Below, in pieces: positions 7,671 to 16,826 of a stretch of 64,000 bases of DNA; positions within the stretch are counted from its first letter, which is position 1; the number at the start of each line of letters is the position of its first letter. The translations under genes were made by a program, and so were the position numbers. The DNA is taken from positions 2,728,001-2,792,000 of the forward strand of contig CAXXPD010000003.1 of NCBI GenBank assembly GCA_963666415.2, in the 5' to 3' direction. The notes beneath the pieces are model-generated. The model did no database searches. It saw only the letters and a list, made by a program, of their open reading frames with translations, and had not been told where the DNA came from. Origin of the DNA: Bin87 sp963666415. Its GTDB lineage: Bacteria > Chloroflexota > Dehalococcoidia > Lucifugimonadales > UBA3495.

Positions 7671-10145
7671 CTACGGCTCCCCACCCACCGAGGGGTCCGC
7701 CCATTGGACGATTCCCCGTGTTCCCAAGTCCTCGATCTCCTGGTCGTCATACCCGATTTCCCGAAGCAGGGGCTTGGTGTGCTGGCCAATTTGGATGGAG
7801 GTCCGGTAGAGTCCCGGAGTCAGGGACAACTCGACCAATCCGCCGTAACGGAGGTATTTTCCGACATACGGGTGCTCCACCTCAACGCTCAGAGCATTCG
7901 CCTTGGCGTGGGGATGGTCCGCATAAAACTCTCCTTCCAGAGCTTCATCGGCCCGGACACAGCCGATGTCCGCCTTGATTAGCAACTCTTCCCATTTGGC
8001 AGCGGTGCGCCCAGCGAAGATCGCCGAGATCTCGGTAATCAGGGCGTCGTCATTGGCCTGTCGCGCCTCTGGAGTAGAGAAGCGGCGATCGGCCAGGAGT
8101 TCTGCCCGTTGCACAGTGCGGCAGAATGTTTCCCACTCGTCCTGGAACAGACAACCCAGGAACACCCACCCTTCCCGGCAGCGGTAGAGACGGTACAGGG
8201 CATGAAGGCCATGAAGTTCTTCGTCGGGCATGGCAATGGGAGGGCGGTTTGCGTGGTCGTAATACTCATCGGCATTAGTCCAGGCATTGGCGTTGAGCAT
8301 GGTGATATGGACGGGCTGTCCTTTACCGCTGAGGTCTCGCGCCAGAAGGCCCAGCATGATACCCGTGGCCACAGCCGGGGACGTGTTTTGGTCCGGTCCC
8401 CAGTTGGATTTCATGAGCCAGCGGGTCGCCTCAACTGTCTCCTCAATATCCATGACCTGTTCCGGCGACGGTGGCATGCCCCGGCCCATCTGCCGCATGG
8501 CGCCGCCCATAATAGCGCCGGGAATGGGATGGGCGCCCGGCCGGCGCGCGTGTACCCCGTGTTCACCATAGGTCCCCATCCAGACATGAACCAGGCGGGG
8601 ATTGATCTTCAGGCAGGTCTCCCAATCGATCTGGAGACGCTCCGGAACGCCGAGGCGAAAGTTGTGCGACAGAACATCGGCCCTGGCGATGAGCTTATGG
8701 ACGATCTCTTTGCCCTCAGGGGTCTGAAGGTCCACCTGAATGCCTTCCTTGCCAGCGTAGGTCCGTGGGTCGGCCACTGCCTGCGCAGTGGAACGCCGCC
8801 CTTCATCCAATCGCCTATCGGTAGCGTCGATCTTAATGACCCGTGCCCCAAGGTCTGCCAAAAGGGCGGCGCCGTAGGGCCCGGCCTGGACTGTCGCCAG
8901 GTCCAGGATGGTGACCCCTGACAAGGGGTGGATCGCCACATCGGCGCCGTTCGCCTCAGGCAAGCCACCGCTTACGGCCACGTACGGTTGCCGCAGACGT
9001 CCCAGCACTTCGGCGTTGTGCTGTCCCACATCAGGGGCTGGCCCGCTTGGCTCTCCCGGGGTGTCCCTGAAATCCACGAGGGGGGCCAGAGTCCGCATGG
9101 GGCCCACACGAGGATCATTGATCGTTACCACTGTACCGTTGGAGACCACGGCGGGATGATCCATGGCCTGGACGCTGTCACGATAAGGCTCAGCGGCGAT
9201 GTTGCCGTCCTGGAGGTAAATCTCCATCCATTCGTCGGCGGTCTTCTCCAACTGCTTATTCAGTATCTCCCGGCGCAGGAGCTCTCGGTTCTCCAGGTCA
9301 ATGGCGGGAACTTTCTCGAACCGCTCATCCGCGAGCAGGTGCCCAAGGCCAATGGCCTTGAGATGCCCCTGGATGTGCGGGACCCTCTGATTGGCGTGTT
9401 GGAGCCATGTGCCGTCCTTGGTGCGCACGGGAACGTATCCTATGGAGGAAAGGCCTCGGGAGCCGCCGGGTCTCCCGGGAAACCGCTCCGGGTCTCTGCG
9501 CCGGAGCTGCATATTCACCAGTCCACCGTCACCGACATTGTTGTCGTGGGGAGAAGCCAGGGCCTGGACGATGCTGGTCTGGACCCATTGCCCACGCCCG
9601 TATAGGTCCCGCACGCGGAGGGCGCCAATGATCCCGCGCACTGCAGCCTGGCTGGCATGCCAGCTACCGGTGTGCAGCGCCGAATACACTGGGCCTTCCC
9701 GGTCAGGCTGTCCCTCCAAGTTGAGCATCCGGCCCGCTTTGGCCGCAACCACACCCTCGTACCCTTTCACCCGGCGCAGTGGCCCCTTTTGCCCAAAGCC
9801 CGTGATGGAGCAGTAGACCAGCCGCGGGTAAAGTTGCGACAGGGTGTCATACGCCAACCCCCAGTCGGCCATGTCTCCGGGACGGAAGGACTCTACCAGG
9901 GCATCAGCCCCGGCGGCCAGCTGAATGGCTTGCTCGCGGCCTTCTGTAGTGCGGAGGTCCAGCACAATGCCTTTTTTTCCGCGGTTCCATGAAATCCAGG
10001 CGGGCTGAAAGCGGAAAGGATCTCCGCCGGGAGGTTCAACCTTGATCACCTCGGCCCCGTAGTCGGCCATTACCAGGGTGCAAATGGCCCCTGGCATTCC
10101 CAATGAGAAATCCAGAACGGTCAGGCCTGTACATGGTCCTGCCAC
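7671..10145 (-). CDS. fused double CaiB/BaiF (class III) CoA-transferase
   Basis: The protein has 824 residues, about twice the usual length, because two class III CoA-transferase domains are joined. Domain 1 (residues 1 to ~385) begins LTVLDFSLGMPGAICTLVMADYGAEVIKVE. Domain 2 (~410 to 800) begins VTILDLATVQAGPYGAALLADLGARVIKID. Both contain the RxxD...YGRGQ/SGKGQ segments of the family. The catalytic Asp appears to be kept in domain 2 (GPDQNTSPAVATGI) but is Ser or Gly at the matching place in domain 1 (TGSWHASQAAVRGI). Most class III enzymes move CoA between carboxylic acids through an aspartyl-CoA intermediate in an interlocked dimer; the fusion could fold as such a dimer within one chain. 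It leads the - strand catabolic cluster. Confidence 0.88.
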   Translation of the reverse strand: MAGPCTGLTVLDFSLGMPGAICTLVMADYGAEVIKVEPPGGDPFRFQPAWISWNRGKKGIVLDLRTTEGREQAIQLAAGADALVESFRPGDMADWGLAYDTLSQLYPRLVYCSITGFGQKGPLRRVKGYEGVVAAKAGRMLNLEGQPDREGPVYSALHTGSWHASQAAVRGIIGALRVRDLYGRGQWVQTSIVQALASPHDNNVGDGGLVNMQLRRRDPERFPGRPGGSRGLSSIGYVPVRTKDGTWLQHANQRVPHIQGHLKAIGLGHLLADERFEKVPAIDLENRELLRREILNKQLEKTADEWMEIYLQDGNIAAEPYRDSVQAMDHPAVVSNGTVVTINDPRVGPMRTLAPLVDFRDTPGEPSGPAPDVGQHNAEVLGRLRQPYVAVSGGLPEANGADVAIHPLSGVTILDLATVQAGPYGAALLADLGARVIKIDATDRRLDEGRRSTAQAVADPRTYAGKEGIQVDLQTPEGKEIVHKLIARADVLSHNFRLGVPERLQIDWETCLKINPRLVHVWMGTYGEHGVHARRPGAHPIPGAIMGGAMRQMGRGMPPSPEQVMDIEETVEATRWLMKSNWGPDQNTSPAVATGIMLGLLARDLSGKGQPVHITMLNANAWTNADEYYDHANRPPIAMPDEELHGLHALYRLYRCREGWVFLGCLFQDEWETFCRTVQRAELLADRRFSTPEARQANDDALITEISAIFAGRTAAKWEELLIKADIGCVRADEALEGEFYADHPHAKANALSVEVEHPYVGKYLRYGGLVELSLTPGLYRTSIQIGQHTKPLLREIGYDDQEIEDLGTRGIVQWADPSVGGEP

Positions 10146-10568
10146 GGTTCACCTCCCCCTTCAGTTGTATGGGTTCCCGTGTGACCAGGCAACTGGCCTA
10201 TCCCTTCGGTACACAACTGTCTTTCCAGCAAGTTTGCAGGACGTACCTGGCTCGGGATTGCCCAGTTCTCAGCCCAAGCTAGCTGGCAAGACTGAGTATG
10301 CAGCCCACTGAAGATGCGCGTCAACCTCATTCATGCCGGACGGCCTCCTTGAACCCTCTCGTATCAGTCCCGCTCTACAAAGTTGGCGGGATCAGCAACT
10401 AATTTTTGGTTAGTGGTGTCGTGTGTTGGGGGACGGAGACCTTTGGTCCAGAGGTTTGGAGTTATCGTTAGCTGCGCCTCGGAATGGGGCTGGCTGGACT
10501 TGGGTCAGCCTTGTCGTTGGAGCCGTTCCGGTGCTCGCGGGATTGGTTTTTCGGCCACAGGTAGTCCA
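10146..10568. other. intergenic stretch without a recognisable gene
   Basis: The 420 bases between the double CoA-transferase and the first IS5 element carry no frame that I recognise. The part next to 10146 should hold the promoter of the - strand catabolic cluster, but I see no clear -35/-10 pair. The part from 10423 is an open frame that simply runs into the IS5 transposase and has no family features. Confidence 0.4.
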
Positions 10569-10611
10569 GGGCCTGTTCACACTAACAGTACCTAAATGTT
10601 ATCATCCCCAC

Positions 10612-11031
10612 ATGGAGATTACAGAAGCTCAGTACGAACGCATTGCACCGGTCCTTCCCGTTCAGCGCGGCAACGTCAAACTGTCGAACTTGCAAGTGCT
10701 CAACGCGATTCTGTATGTCGCCGAGCAGGGCTGCAAGTGGCGGGGGTTGCCGCCCCGATTCGGCAACTGGCATACCGTCTACACACGGATGAACCGCTGG
10801 TCGAAGAATGGGGTGCTCGACCGGGTGTTTGAACACCTCCAGCGGGAACAGATCGTGCGCATCAAACTCGAAGCGGTCGCGATGGATAGCACCATCGTCA
10901 AGGTCCACCCCGACGGTACGGGTGCGCTAAAAAAAACGGACCCCAGTCTATCGGCAAGTCCCGGGGCGGCTGGACCACCAAGATTCATATGGTTGCCGCG
11001 GATGCTCGCACCGCCATAACGTTCTCGCTCT
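10612..11031 (+). pseudogene. IS5-1 transposase, 5' part with a slippery A8 run
   Basis: ORF A starts at the ATG 10612 (MEITEAQYERIAPVL) and carries WRGLPPRFGNWHTVYTR and the first catalytic Asp in AMDSTIVKVHPDG. At 10928-10935 eight A residues occur in the codon phase A-AAA-AAA. A -1 slip there leads from GALKK into NGPQSIGKSRGGWTTKIH, the normal continuation of this family. Two overlapping frames joined by a -1 shift are known in the IS427 group, so this is likely programmed rather than a mutation. The gene is dead because IS21-B cuts it at 11032. Confidence 0.85.
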
Positions 11032-11118
11032 TGTCAATGACGGGTTAGAAATGAGCCATTTTAATGTCGTAGGTCAGGGAAAATGTCCGGGTAAGTGTTC
11101 AGCGAAAATGTCACTCCG

Positions 11119-12648
11119 TTACGCTGCCATGGTATCCGATGTCGACGGATTGGGCACCATCCGCTGCTTCCATCCTGGAGGACCTCCGGCCTCCAGATAA
11201 CTCCTGACGGTGGACCTGTGGATGCCCAACTCCCGTTCGATTGCCCGCAGCGACATGCCCTTGCGCCGGGCTTTCTGGACCGCCTTCCATCTCTCCCTCT
11301 GAAGGAAGGTCGGCTTGCGCGGGGCGACGGTTGCGGGTGGTGCGGCGGCGACTTCACCATCGGTGCAGTCCGGTTGATCCGCCTCGGGTCCCTGACTTGA
11401 GACCAGCGGAGCCAGGTGCGCTGTCCAGCGTTCAGCCCAGTGGTTTACCCCGATGGGCGCAACCGGAGAGACGGCGGGAGGCTGGTGGCCGTTGCGGAGG
11501 GATACCGGGCTTGGCGGGGCCTCCTGAGCAGCGATGATGCGCCCCTCGTGGCGTACCTTGAGCTGACCATCCAGCCCCTCCAGGACTTCCACCGTCGCCC
11601 CGGCATAGCTGGGGCGTTCCGGCGCCGGCAGCAGTTGGAGTGTCCGCAACTGGAACCGCACCGTGTTGTCCCGGTCCACCTTCCTGCGGTGCTTGAAACA
11701 CAGAACCTGTTCCAGGCATAGCTCCGGGTCCAGCGGTCGGAACGCTGGCTCGGAGCACTGCGGGGGAACGCCGAAGCGCCGGTTGAACCGAGGCACAAAC
11801 TCATCGAGCACAGCCTGTGCCTGCTCCAGGGTGGTTGCGCCGGCCAGCCGCAGTTCGGCAACCAACCGGTCCTGAAAGGTGCCTCCGGTTCGCTCAACAC
11901 GTCCCTTGGCCTGGGGCGACTGGGCGAAGATCATCTGGGTACCCATCTCATCCATGGCCCGGCTGAACTGGGTGGGCCCTGCAGGGAGACCGGGTCCCGG
12001 CGTGTGCTTGAACACGGCGTGGCGATCGGTGTAGAGGGCCACGGGCACGCCGCGATGCTCCACCAAGGCGCGGATCAGCAGGAAGTAGCTGCGAGCGTCC
12101 TCATGCTCACAGCACAAGGCGCTCACCACCTGGCCGGTAGCATCGTCCACCGCGATCAGCAGCGTGAACGGCGGGGCCTGATCCCCCAACCACGGGTGAT
12201 AGCTGCCGTCCATCTGGATCAGCATGCCCTCCTGGGGCATCCGTTGCCGACGGACTCGGTGTTTGGGTGGACGGCGGCGCCGGGGACTGCTCAGTCCAGC
12301 GTCCAGCAAGACCCGCCGCAGGGTGGTCCTGCCGATGTGAATGCCTTCCCGCTCCGCCAGCAGTTCCGCGAGGTGGGTGTGGTTGACGCCAGCGTACCGG
12401 GTCCGAGCCAGATGCGCCAGGTCGACGACCAGCGCCTCGGGCGTGGCGTTGACGGGTCGGCGACCGCGGTGGCCATGTGCCAAAGCCGCCGCGCCGCGTT
12501 CACGGTAGGCCGCCAGGATGCGGCGGGTGTGGCGGGAAGTTACTCCCATCAACTCGGCGGCCTGGTCCAAGGTCATGTGCTCTGCTGCCAGGCTGTTGAG
12601 AACCTGAAGTCTGCTTTGTTCTTTTGGGGTCAATGTCACATTCTCCAT
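11119..12648 (-). CDS. ISNCY-type DDE transposase
   Basis: The 509-residue frame is intact. It starts with a helix-turn-helix (SRLQVLNSLAAEHMTLDQAA, then GVTSRHTRRILAAYRERGAAAL). An rve catalytic core follows, with Asp in GMLIQMDGSYHPWLGD, Asp in VALYTDRHAVF and Glu in SPQAKGRVERTGGTFQDRLV. A C-terminal region has a second helix-turn-helix-like segment, RKGMSLRAIERELGIHRSTVRSYL. I take the ATG at 12648 (MENVTLTPKEQ) as start; the open frame continues upstream but that part has no family features. This copy may be active. It is the only unbroken transposase in the nest apart from the IS110 one. Confidence 0.85.
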   Translation of the reverse strand: MENVTLTPKEQSRLQVLNSLAAEHMTLDQAAELMGVTSRHTRRILAAYRERGAAALAHGHRGRRPVNATPEALVVDLAHLARTRYAGVNHTHLAELLAEREGIHIGRTTLRRVLLDAGLSSPRRRRPPKHRVRRQRMPQEGMLIQMDGSYHPWLGDQAPPFTLLIAVDDATGQVVSALCCEHEDARSYFLLIRALVEHRGVPVALYTDRHAVFKHTPGPGLPAGPTQFSRAMDEMGTQMIFAQSPQAKGRVERTGGTFQDRLVAELRLAGATTLEQAQAVLDEFVPRFNRRFGVPPQCSEPAFRPLDPELCLEQVLCFKHRRKVDRDNTVRFQLRTLQLLPAPERPSYAGATVEVLEGLDGQLKVRHEGRIIAAQEAPPSPVSLRNGHQPPAVSPVAPIGVNHWAERWTAHLAPLVSSQGPEADQPDCTDGEVAAAPPATVAPRKPTFLQRERWKAVQKARRKGMSLRAIERELGIHRSTVRSYLEAGGPPGWKQRMVPNPSTSDTMAA

Positions 12649-12791
12649 GATGTGACTGCGATGATGGGTCCCGGCCATCTCGACCAGGGTCTGACCCTTG
12701 ATGTGACTGGCACGAATGCCTTCAAAATGATCTGTCGGCCCGATCCGAGATGGCCCAGACAGTGCCGACAGCCTCGGTGAGCAGTGACCTA

Positions 12792-13969
12792 ATAGGAGCC
12801 TGGCTTCAAGCCCCATCGCAGTCTTGTCCGCTCACCTGGCTGGCGTGCCAACCGCGGCGTCATCTCCCAGGAGGTAGCAATGATAGGAGTCCCCGGTCGC
12901 GAAGGTAATCGCGATGTTCAGGTGATCATCGGAGTCGACACACACCAAGACGAGCACGTGGCGGTGGCCATTGACCGGCAAGGTGTCCGCCTCGGCGAAC
13001 GTCACGCGCCAGCGACTACGCACGGATACGGAGAACTCGAATGGTGGTCCCTGAGTTTGGGGGAAGTTCGCGCCTTCGGGATCGAAGGCACGGGTTCCTA
13101 CGGCGCTGGCATCGCCCGTTTCCTAACCGGTCGCGGATACACCGTCGTTGAGGTCAACCGACCCGATCGGTCCACCCGCTACCGGAAAGGGAAGAGCGAT
13201 CCCACCGATGCGGAGATGGCAGCCCGGTCGGTTTTGGCCGGCGTAGCAGATGCCACACCCAAGTCGGGCCAGGGCGAAGTCGAAATGATCCGCATGCTCA
13301 AGAGCACCAAGGACTCGGCCGTCAAGGCCCGCACCCAGGCGATCAACCAGATGAAGGCTTTGGTTGTCACCGCCCCAGCCGAACTTCGCGAAACCCTCGA
13401 CGGTCTCCCCGCTGGTGCCCTCACCGCTCGGTGCAAGAGTTTCCGTATCAGTCGCCTGGACAATCCCACGGCGGCGGCCAAGTACGCTCTCCGCTCACTG
13501 GCCGGCCGCTACCGCCAACTGAGTGAGGAGATCCACGACCTCAAGGCCGAGCTGGAACGCCTCACCCAGACGGCATCGCCGACGCTGGTCAGCATGTTCG
13601 GCGTAGGACCTGACACGGCGGCGACCCTCCTGGTCACGGCTGGGAGCAACCCGGAACGCCTCCATTCCGAGGCTGCCTTCGCCGCGCTGTGCGGGGTGAG
13701 TCCGATACCTGCTTCCTCCGGGAAGACCAACCGGCATCGCTTGAACCGAGGTGGCGACCGCCAAGCCAATGCGGCTCTACACCGCATCGTCGTGGTCAGG
13801 CTTCGTTACGACCCCCGCACCAAGGCTTACATGTGCCGCCGCACCGGTGAGGGAATGAGCAAGACCGAGGTCATCCGTTGCCTCAAACGCTACGTTGCCC
13901 GCGAGGTCTTCTCCGCTCTCCAGAACTCCGCCGCAATAATCAGCAGCGCAGCTTGACATCTATAGGAGC
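12792..13969 (+). mobile_element. IS110-family element 1, innermost in the nest
   Basis: The octamer ATAGGAGC occurs at 12792-12799 and again at 13962-13969, on either side of an IS110 transposase gene, and marks the likely boundaries. IS110 elements lack inverted repeats and use a recombinase guided by a bridge RNA, with short core sequences repeated at both ends. The 80-base non-coding stretch between the left repeat and the start codon is where part of such an RNA would lie. The element sits in the promoter-side region of the ISNCY element. Exact ends are an inference from the repeat. Confidence 0.65.
12880..13956 (+). CDS. IS110-family DEDD transposase
   Basis: The 358-residue frame is intact. 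The N-terminal RuvC-like domain has the DEDD residues: Asp in IIGVDTHQDEHV, Glu in GIEGTGSYGAGIARFL, and two Asp in KSDPTDAEMAARS. The C-terminal Transposase_20 domain has FGVGPDTAATLL and the serine region GVSPIPASSGKTNRHRLNRGG, which supplies the nucleophile in this family. Start ATG 12880 has GGAGG six bases upstream. This is the last arrival in the nest and looks functional. Confidence 0.93.
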   Translation: MIGVPGREGNRDVQVIIGVDTHQDEHVAVAIDRQGVRLGERHAPATTHGYGELEWWSLSLGEVRAFGIEGTGSYGAGIARFLTGRGYTVVEVNRPDRSTRYRKGKSDPTDAEMAARSVLAGVADATPKSGQGEVEMIRMLKSTKDSAVKARTQAINQMKALVVTAPAELRETLDGLPAGALTARCKSFRISRLDNPTAAAKYALRSLAGRYRQLSEEIHDLKAELERLTQTASPTLVSMFGVGPDTAATLLVTAGSNPERLHSEAAFAALCGVSPIPASSGKTNRHRLNRGGDRQANAALHRIVVVRLRYDPRTKAYMCRRTGEGMSKTEVIRCLKRYVAREVFSALQNSAAIISSAA

Positions 13970-14067
13970 ATCATTATCGCTGGCCAGTTAGTCGGGACCT
14001 TTTCGCTGGACGTCGACAATTTTAACGGTTTAAAATTGAACCACTTGGTATTTGCTCAGCGATTCGG

Positions 14068-14897
14068 TCAGTGCGCGTAGTTGTCGCCGGCCTCCTCCGA
14101 CGCTGCGCTGATGTGGTGTTGCGACGGGAATAGCCCCGCCTGGCGTTTCTCCCTGAGCCGGTAGCTCTCGCCGCGGATGTTGAGCACGTGGCTGTGGTGC
14201 AGCAGCCGGTCCAGCACCGCCGAGGCGATCACGCTGTCGCCCAGCAGTTCACCCCACTCGCCGAAGCCCTTGTTGGAAGTGAGGATGATGCTGCCCCGTT
14301 CCCTTCGGCAGGCTCAGGGCCGGCTGCCCGGGCCGATACCAGGGTGAAGAAAGCGGTGGCCGACTCCCGGTCGTAGGGCCAGATGCCGAATTCGTCCACG
14401 ACCAGCACCTTGGGCGCCAGGTAGACCTTCATCCGCCGGTCCAGGTTGTGCTCGGATCTGGCCTTCCTGAGGTCCTCCATCAGGTCGTAGGCGCGGACGA
14501 AGTAAGCGCCGTGGCCATTCTCGATGGCCCTGAGCGCCAGGGCGATGGCCAGATGGGTCTTGCCCACGCCGGGCGGTCCCAGCAGCAGGACGTTGGTGGC
14601 CTCGGCGACGAAGGCCAGGTTGGCCAGTTCCTTGACCAGCCGCTCGTCGATGGAGGGCTGGAAGGCGAAGTCGAATTGCTCGAAGGTACGCTGAAAGGGC
14701 AGATGGGCCAGCCGGGTACGAGTGGTGAGGTAGCGTTCCCAGCGGGCGGCTACCTCCACGCCGAGCAGTTCGGCCAGCAGCTCGGGATAGGTCAGCTGCT
14801 TGCTGGCCGCGGCGTCCAGGGTGTTGTCCAGGACTTCGACGGCCTGCTTGAGGCCCAGGGTTTCCAGGTACTGGCGCACTTGTTCCAGAGCGATCAT
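14068..14897 (-). pseudogene. istB: IS21-B istB, broken by a short-repeat insertion
   Basis: The N-terminal two thirds are normal: LEQVRQYLETLGLKQAVEVL, Walker A GPPGVGKTH, Walker B KVLVVDEFGIWPYD. At about 14298-14322, where RYERGSIILTSNKGFGEWGE is expected, a segment with the core CCTGAGCCTGCCGAAGGG has been added and shifts the frame. The normal end can still be read in another frame (TSNKGFGEWGELLGDSVI... to NYAH) as far as 14068. The same short core is found in all IS630-X transposases in this window. The gene overlaps istA by four bases. Confidence 0.85.
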
Positions 14898-16145
14898 GCC
14901 ACACCTCCCGCCACCAGCTCGTACACTTCCAGCGAGCGGCGTTCCACCTCGCCCGCGGGAATCTGCACCGCCACTGCCTCTTTCCGAGGCCGGTGGTCAC
15001 CCCTGGGCAGGCCCGACCACTGGCCGGGCAGGATGAAGCGCTGCTTGGGCTGTTGCGCTCGGGGATGCACGGCGATGCGCTCAGCACCGGACCAGATCTC
15101 CACCGTGCCCTGGCGCTCCCCCACCTGCACCGTGGCCCCTACCCACTTCCAGTGGACGCCGTACCGGGAGCCCTCCCAGCTGACGAAACCGTCCCCTGGG
15201 ACACCTTGCGGTCCTCTCGCAGGTACGGCGCCAGCGTGGCCCGATCAGGCAGCTTCCCCAGGTGGGGCCGCTCTTCGGCCAGCATCTCCCACGGCACCCG
15301 GTGGGTCGTTCCGTGCACCCGCCCGCGTTGGCCACCACGTCGCACCACTCCAGCCCTTGCCGGTTCAGGTCGGCCCGTTTCCAGATGATGCCGTGGTGAA
15401 GCGGATGCTGGGCCACATGTTGCGCCGCACGTACTTGACCCCGTTCTCCACCTTGCCCTTGGTCTGGGCTCGGTAGGGCCGGCACAGCCGAGCCTCAAAA
15501 CCCACCCGCCGGGCGAAGTCCAGCATCCGCTGGTTCCAGATCGGCCGCTTCTCCTCGTCCCGGCCCAGCGTGACCACCTTGGCATTGTCGTAAAGGCACC
15601 GGCGCGGCACGCCGCCCAGGTACTCGAAAGCGTTCACGTGGCACTGGATGAAGGCCGCGGTGTCCGCCTTGCGCACCAGTTCCACGTAGCAGGCCCGCGA
15701 CCAGCCCAGCGTCATCACGAACACCCAGACGCGGCGCTGCTTCCCGTCAGTCCCGATGTACGACAAACTCCCCCAGTCCACCTGCGCCTGCTCTCCCGGC
15801 TCCGTCTCAAACCGCATCGTCGCCCTCCGGCTGACGACGCCGGCGCCGCGGCCTCACGTATTCCGACAAGATCGTGTTGCTGCCGTCGTACCCCAAGTCG
15901 CGCAACTCCCGCAGCAACACCACGCAGTTTTCCAGCCCATCCCCCAGCCGCCGGTCAATGTGCTCGGTGTAGGGATCCAACTTCGACCCTCGTCGGGATC
16001 GCGGCTTGGGCCGTATCGCCTCCGGTGACTTCAGATACCGCAACACCGTATTCCGTGCGAGCCCCAACTCCCGAGCAATCGCCCGCGTCGAATGACCCGC
16101 CCCTCTCATCTCGTAAATCTGTTTCACGTCTCCACCTCTTAGCAA
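14894..16145 (-). pseudogene. istA: IS21-B istA, several frameshifts
   Basis: The 5' part (MLRGGDVKQIYEMRGAGHST, with a helix-turn-helix ARELGLARNTVLRYL) is separated by a frameshift near 15815 from the catalytic core: EQAQVDWGSLSYIGTDGKQR with the first Asp, VPRRCLYDNAKVV with the second Asp, and KGKVENGVKYVRRNMWP with the Glu. Two or more further shifts between 15365 and 15130 separate the C-terminal part, which reads QVGERQGTVEIWSGAERIAVHPRA. The number of lesions shows this element has been inactive for some time. Confidence 0.85.
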
Positions 16146-16250
16146 TTCTTCCAGGCACCTCCGCCATATGTCTGGCGATGATGCCCTTACTATCGAGGTG
16201 GCTCAATTCCAACCCGTAATTTTTGGCTCAGTTTAAACCCGTGAATAACA

Positions 16251-16592
16251 CTCTCCCCTGGACAGGCCCACGACGCGCCGGAAGGGCGTAAGCGGCTGAC
16301 CCGTCTTGGCCCGCAACGCCCGGGCCTGTCCCTGTTGATGGACCGCGCCTACGAGGGCAATGAGACCCGCCAACTCGCCTTGGCCTTGGGGTTCATGCCG
16401 GTGTTGCCACCCCTGAGCACCCGTGTACACCCATGGGCGTATGACCGGGAGATGTACCAGAGGCGGAATGAGATCGAGCGGCTGTTCCGCCGACTGAAGG
16501 GATTTCGCCGCATCTTCTCGCGCTTCGAGAAGCCCGATGTGCTCTTCCTCGGGTTCATCTCATTCGCACTAATTCTCGATGCACTGCGTTAG
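16251..16592 (+). pseudogene. IS5-1 transposase, 3' part
   Basis: This is the second half of the interrupted IS5 transposase. It reads LMDRAYEGNETRQLALALGF with the second catalytic Asp in MDRAYEG, then RRNEIERLFRRLKGFRRIFSRFEK with the catalytic Glu in NEIERLF. It ends at a normal stop, 1 to 15 bases before the terminal inverted repeat. Its reading frame matches the -1 frame of the 5' part once the nested DNA and one CTCT are removed. Confidence 0.88.
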
Positions 16593-16826
16593 TGTGAACA
16601 GACTCCAATCAGTCGGAAGACATGCTTGACGGGCTGTGCGATATACAGGTTGTGCGATAATGGAGCACCAACGGCCTATCTTGCTTTCGAAGGCGCGCAT
16701 CACGGTTTTCTTCAAGCCGAGAAATTCGTGCCGTCGCCGAGAGTAGGCCCGAGGATTCGTCTGTCCTGCGGCAGATGACTCGGAACCCAGGGGCAAACCC
16801 TGTAATCAGGCCCAACCGGGGGAGCG

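Larger units (their letters stand above)
11065..14018 (-). mobile_element. ISNCY-type element nested in IS21-B
   Basis: The termini pair as TGTCGTAGGTCAGGGAAAAT (11065 inward) and TGTCGACGTCCAGCGAAAAG (14018 inward). A second subterminal motif, CAGCGAAAATG, appears on the left and CAGCGATAATG on the right, probably transposase-binding sites. A 7-bp duplication ATTTTAA flanks it at 11058-11064 and 14019-14025. The element holds one transposase gene and is about 1.78 kb without the IS110 inserted near its right end. Family assignment to ISNCY/IS1202 rests on the transposase type. Confidence 0.82.
11032..16250 (-). mobile_element. IS21-family element B, nested in IS5-1
   Basis: The ends are clear imperfect inverted repeats: TGTCAATGACGGGTTAGAAA at 11032 and TGTTATTCACGGGTTTAAAC read inward from 16250, both followed by a GAGCC motif. 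A 4-bp target duplication, CTCT, lies at 11028-11031 and 16251-16254. The element carries istA and istB on the - strand. Both are broken. The non-coding stretch beyond istB was itself the target of the ISNCY element at 11065-14018. Confidence 0.9.
10569..16605 (+). mobile_element. IS5-family element 1, split by a 5.2-kb nested insertion
   Basis: Matching ends are CTGTTCACACTAAC at 10573-10586 and its reverse complement ending near 16601, inside slightly longer imperfect inverted repeats starting GGG/GAG. The two transposase halves flank an IS21 element. Removing 11032-16250 and one copy of the 4-bp duplication CTCT joins them in frame as AITFSLSPGQAHDAPEGR, a normal IS5 sequence. Without its guests the element is about 0.82 kb, as expected for the IS427 group. 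No clear target duplication of its own was seen. Confidence 0.88.
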
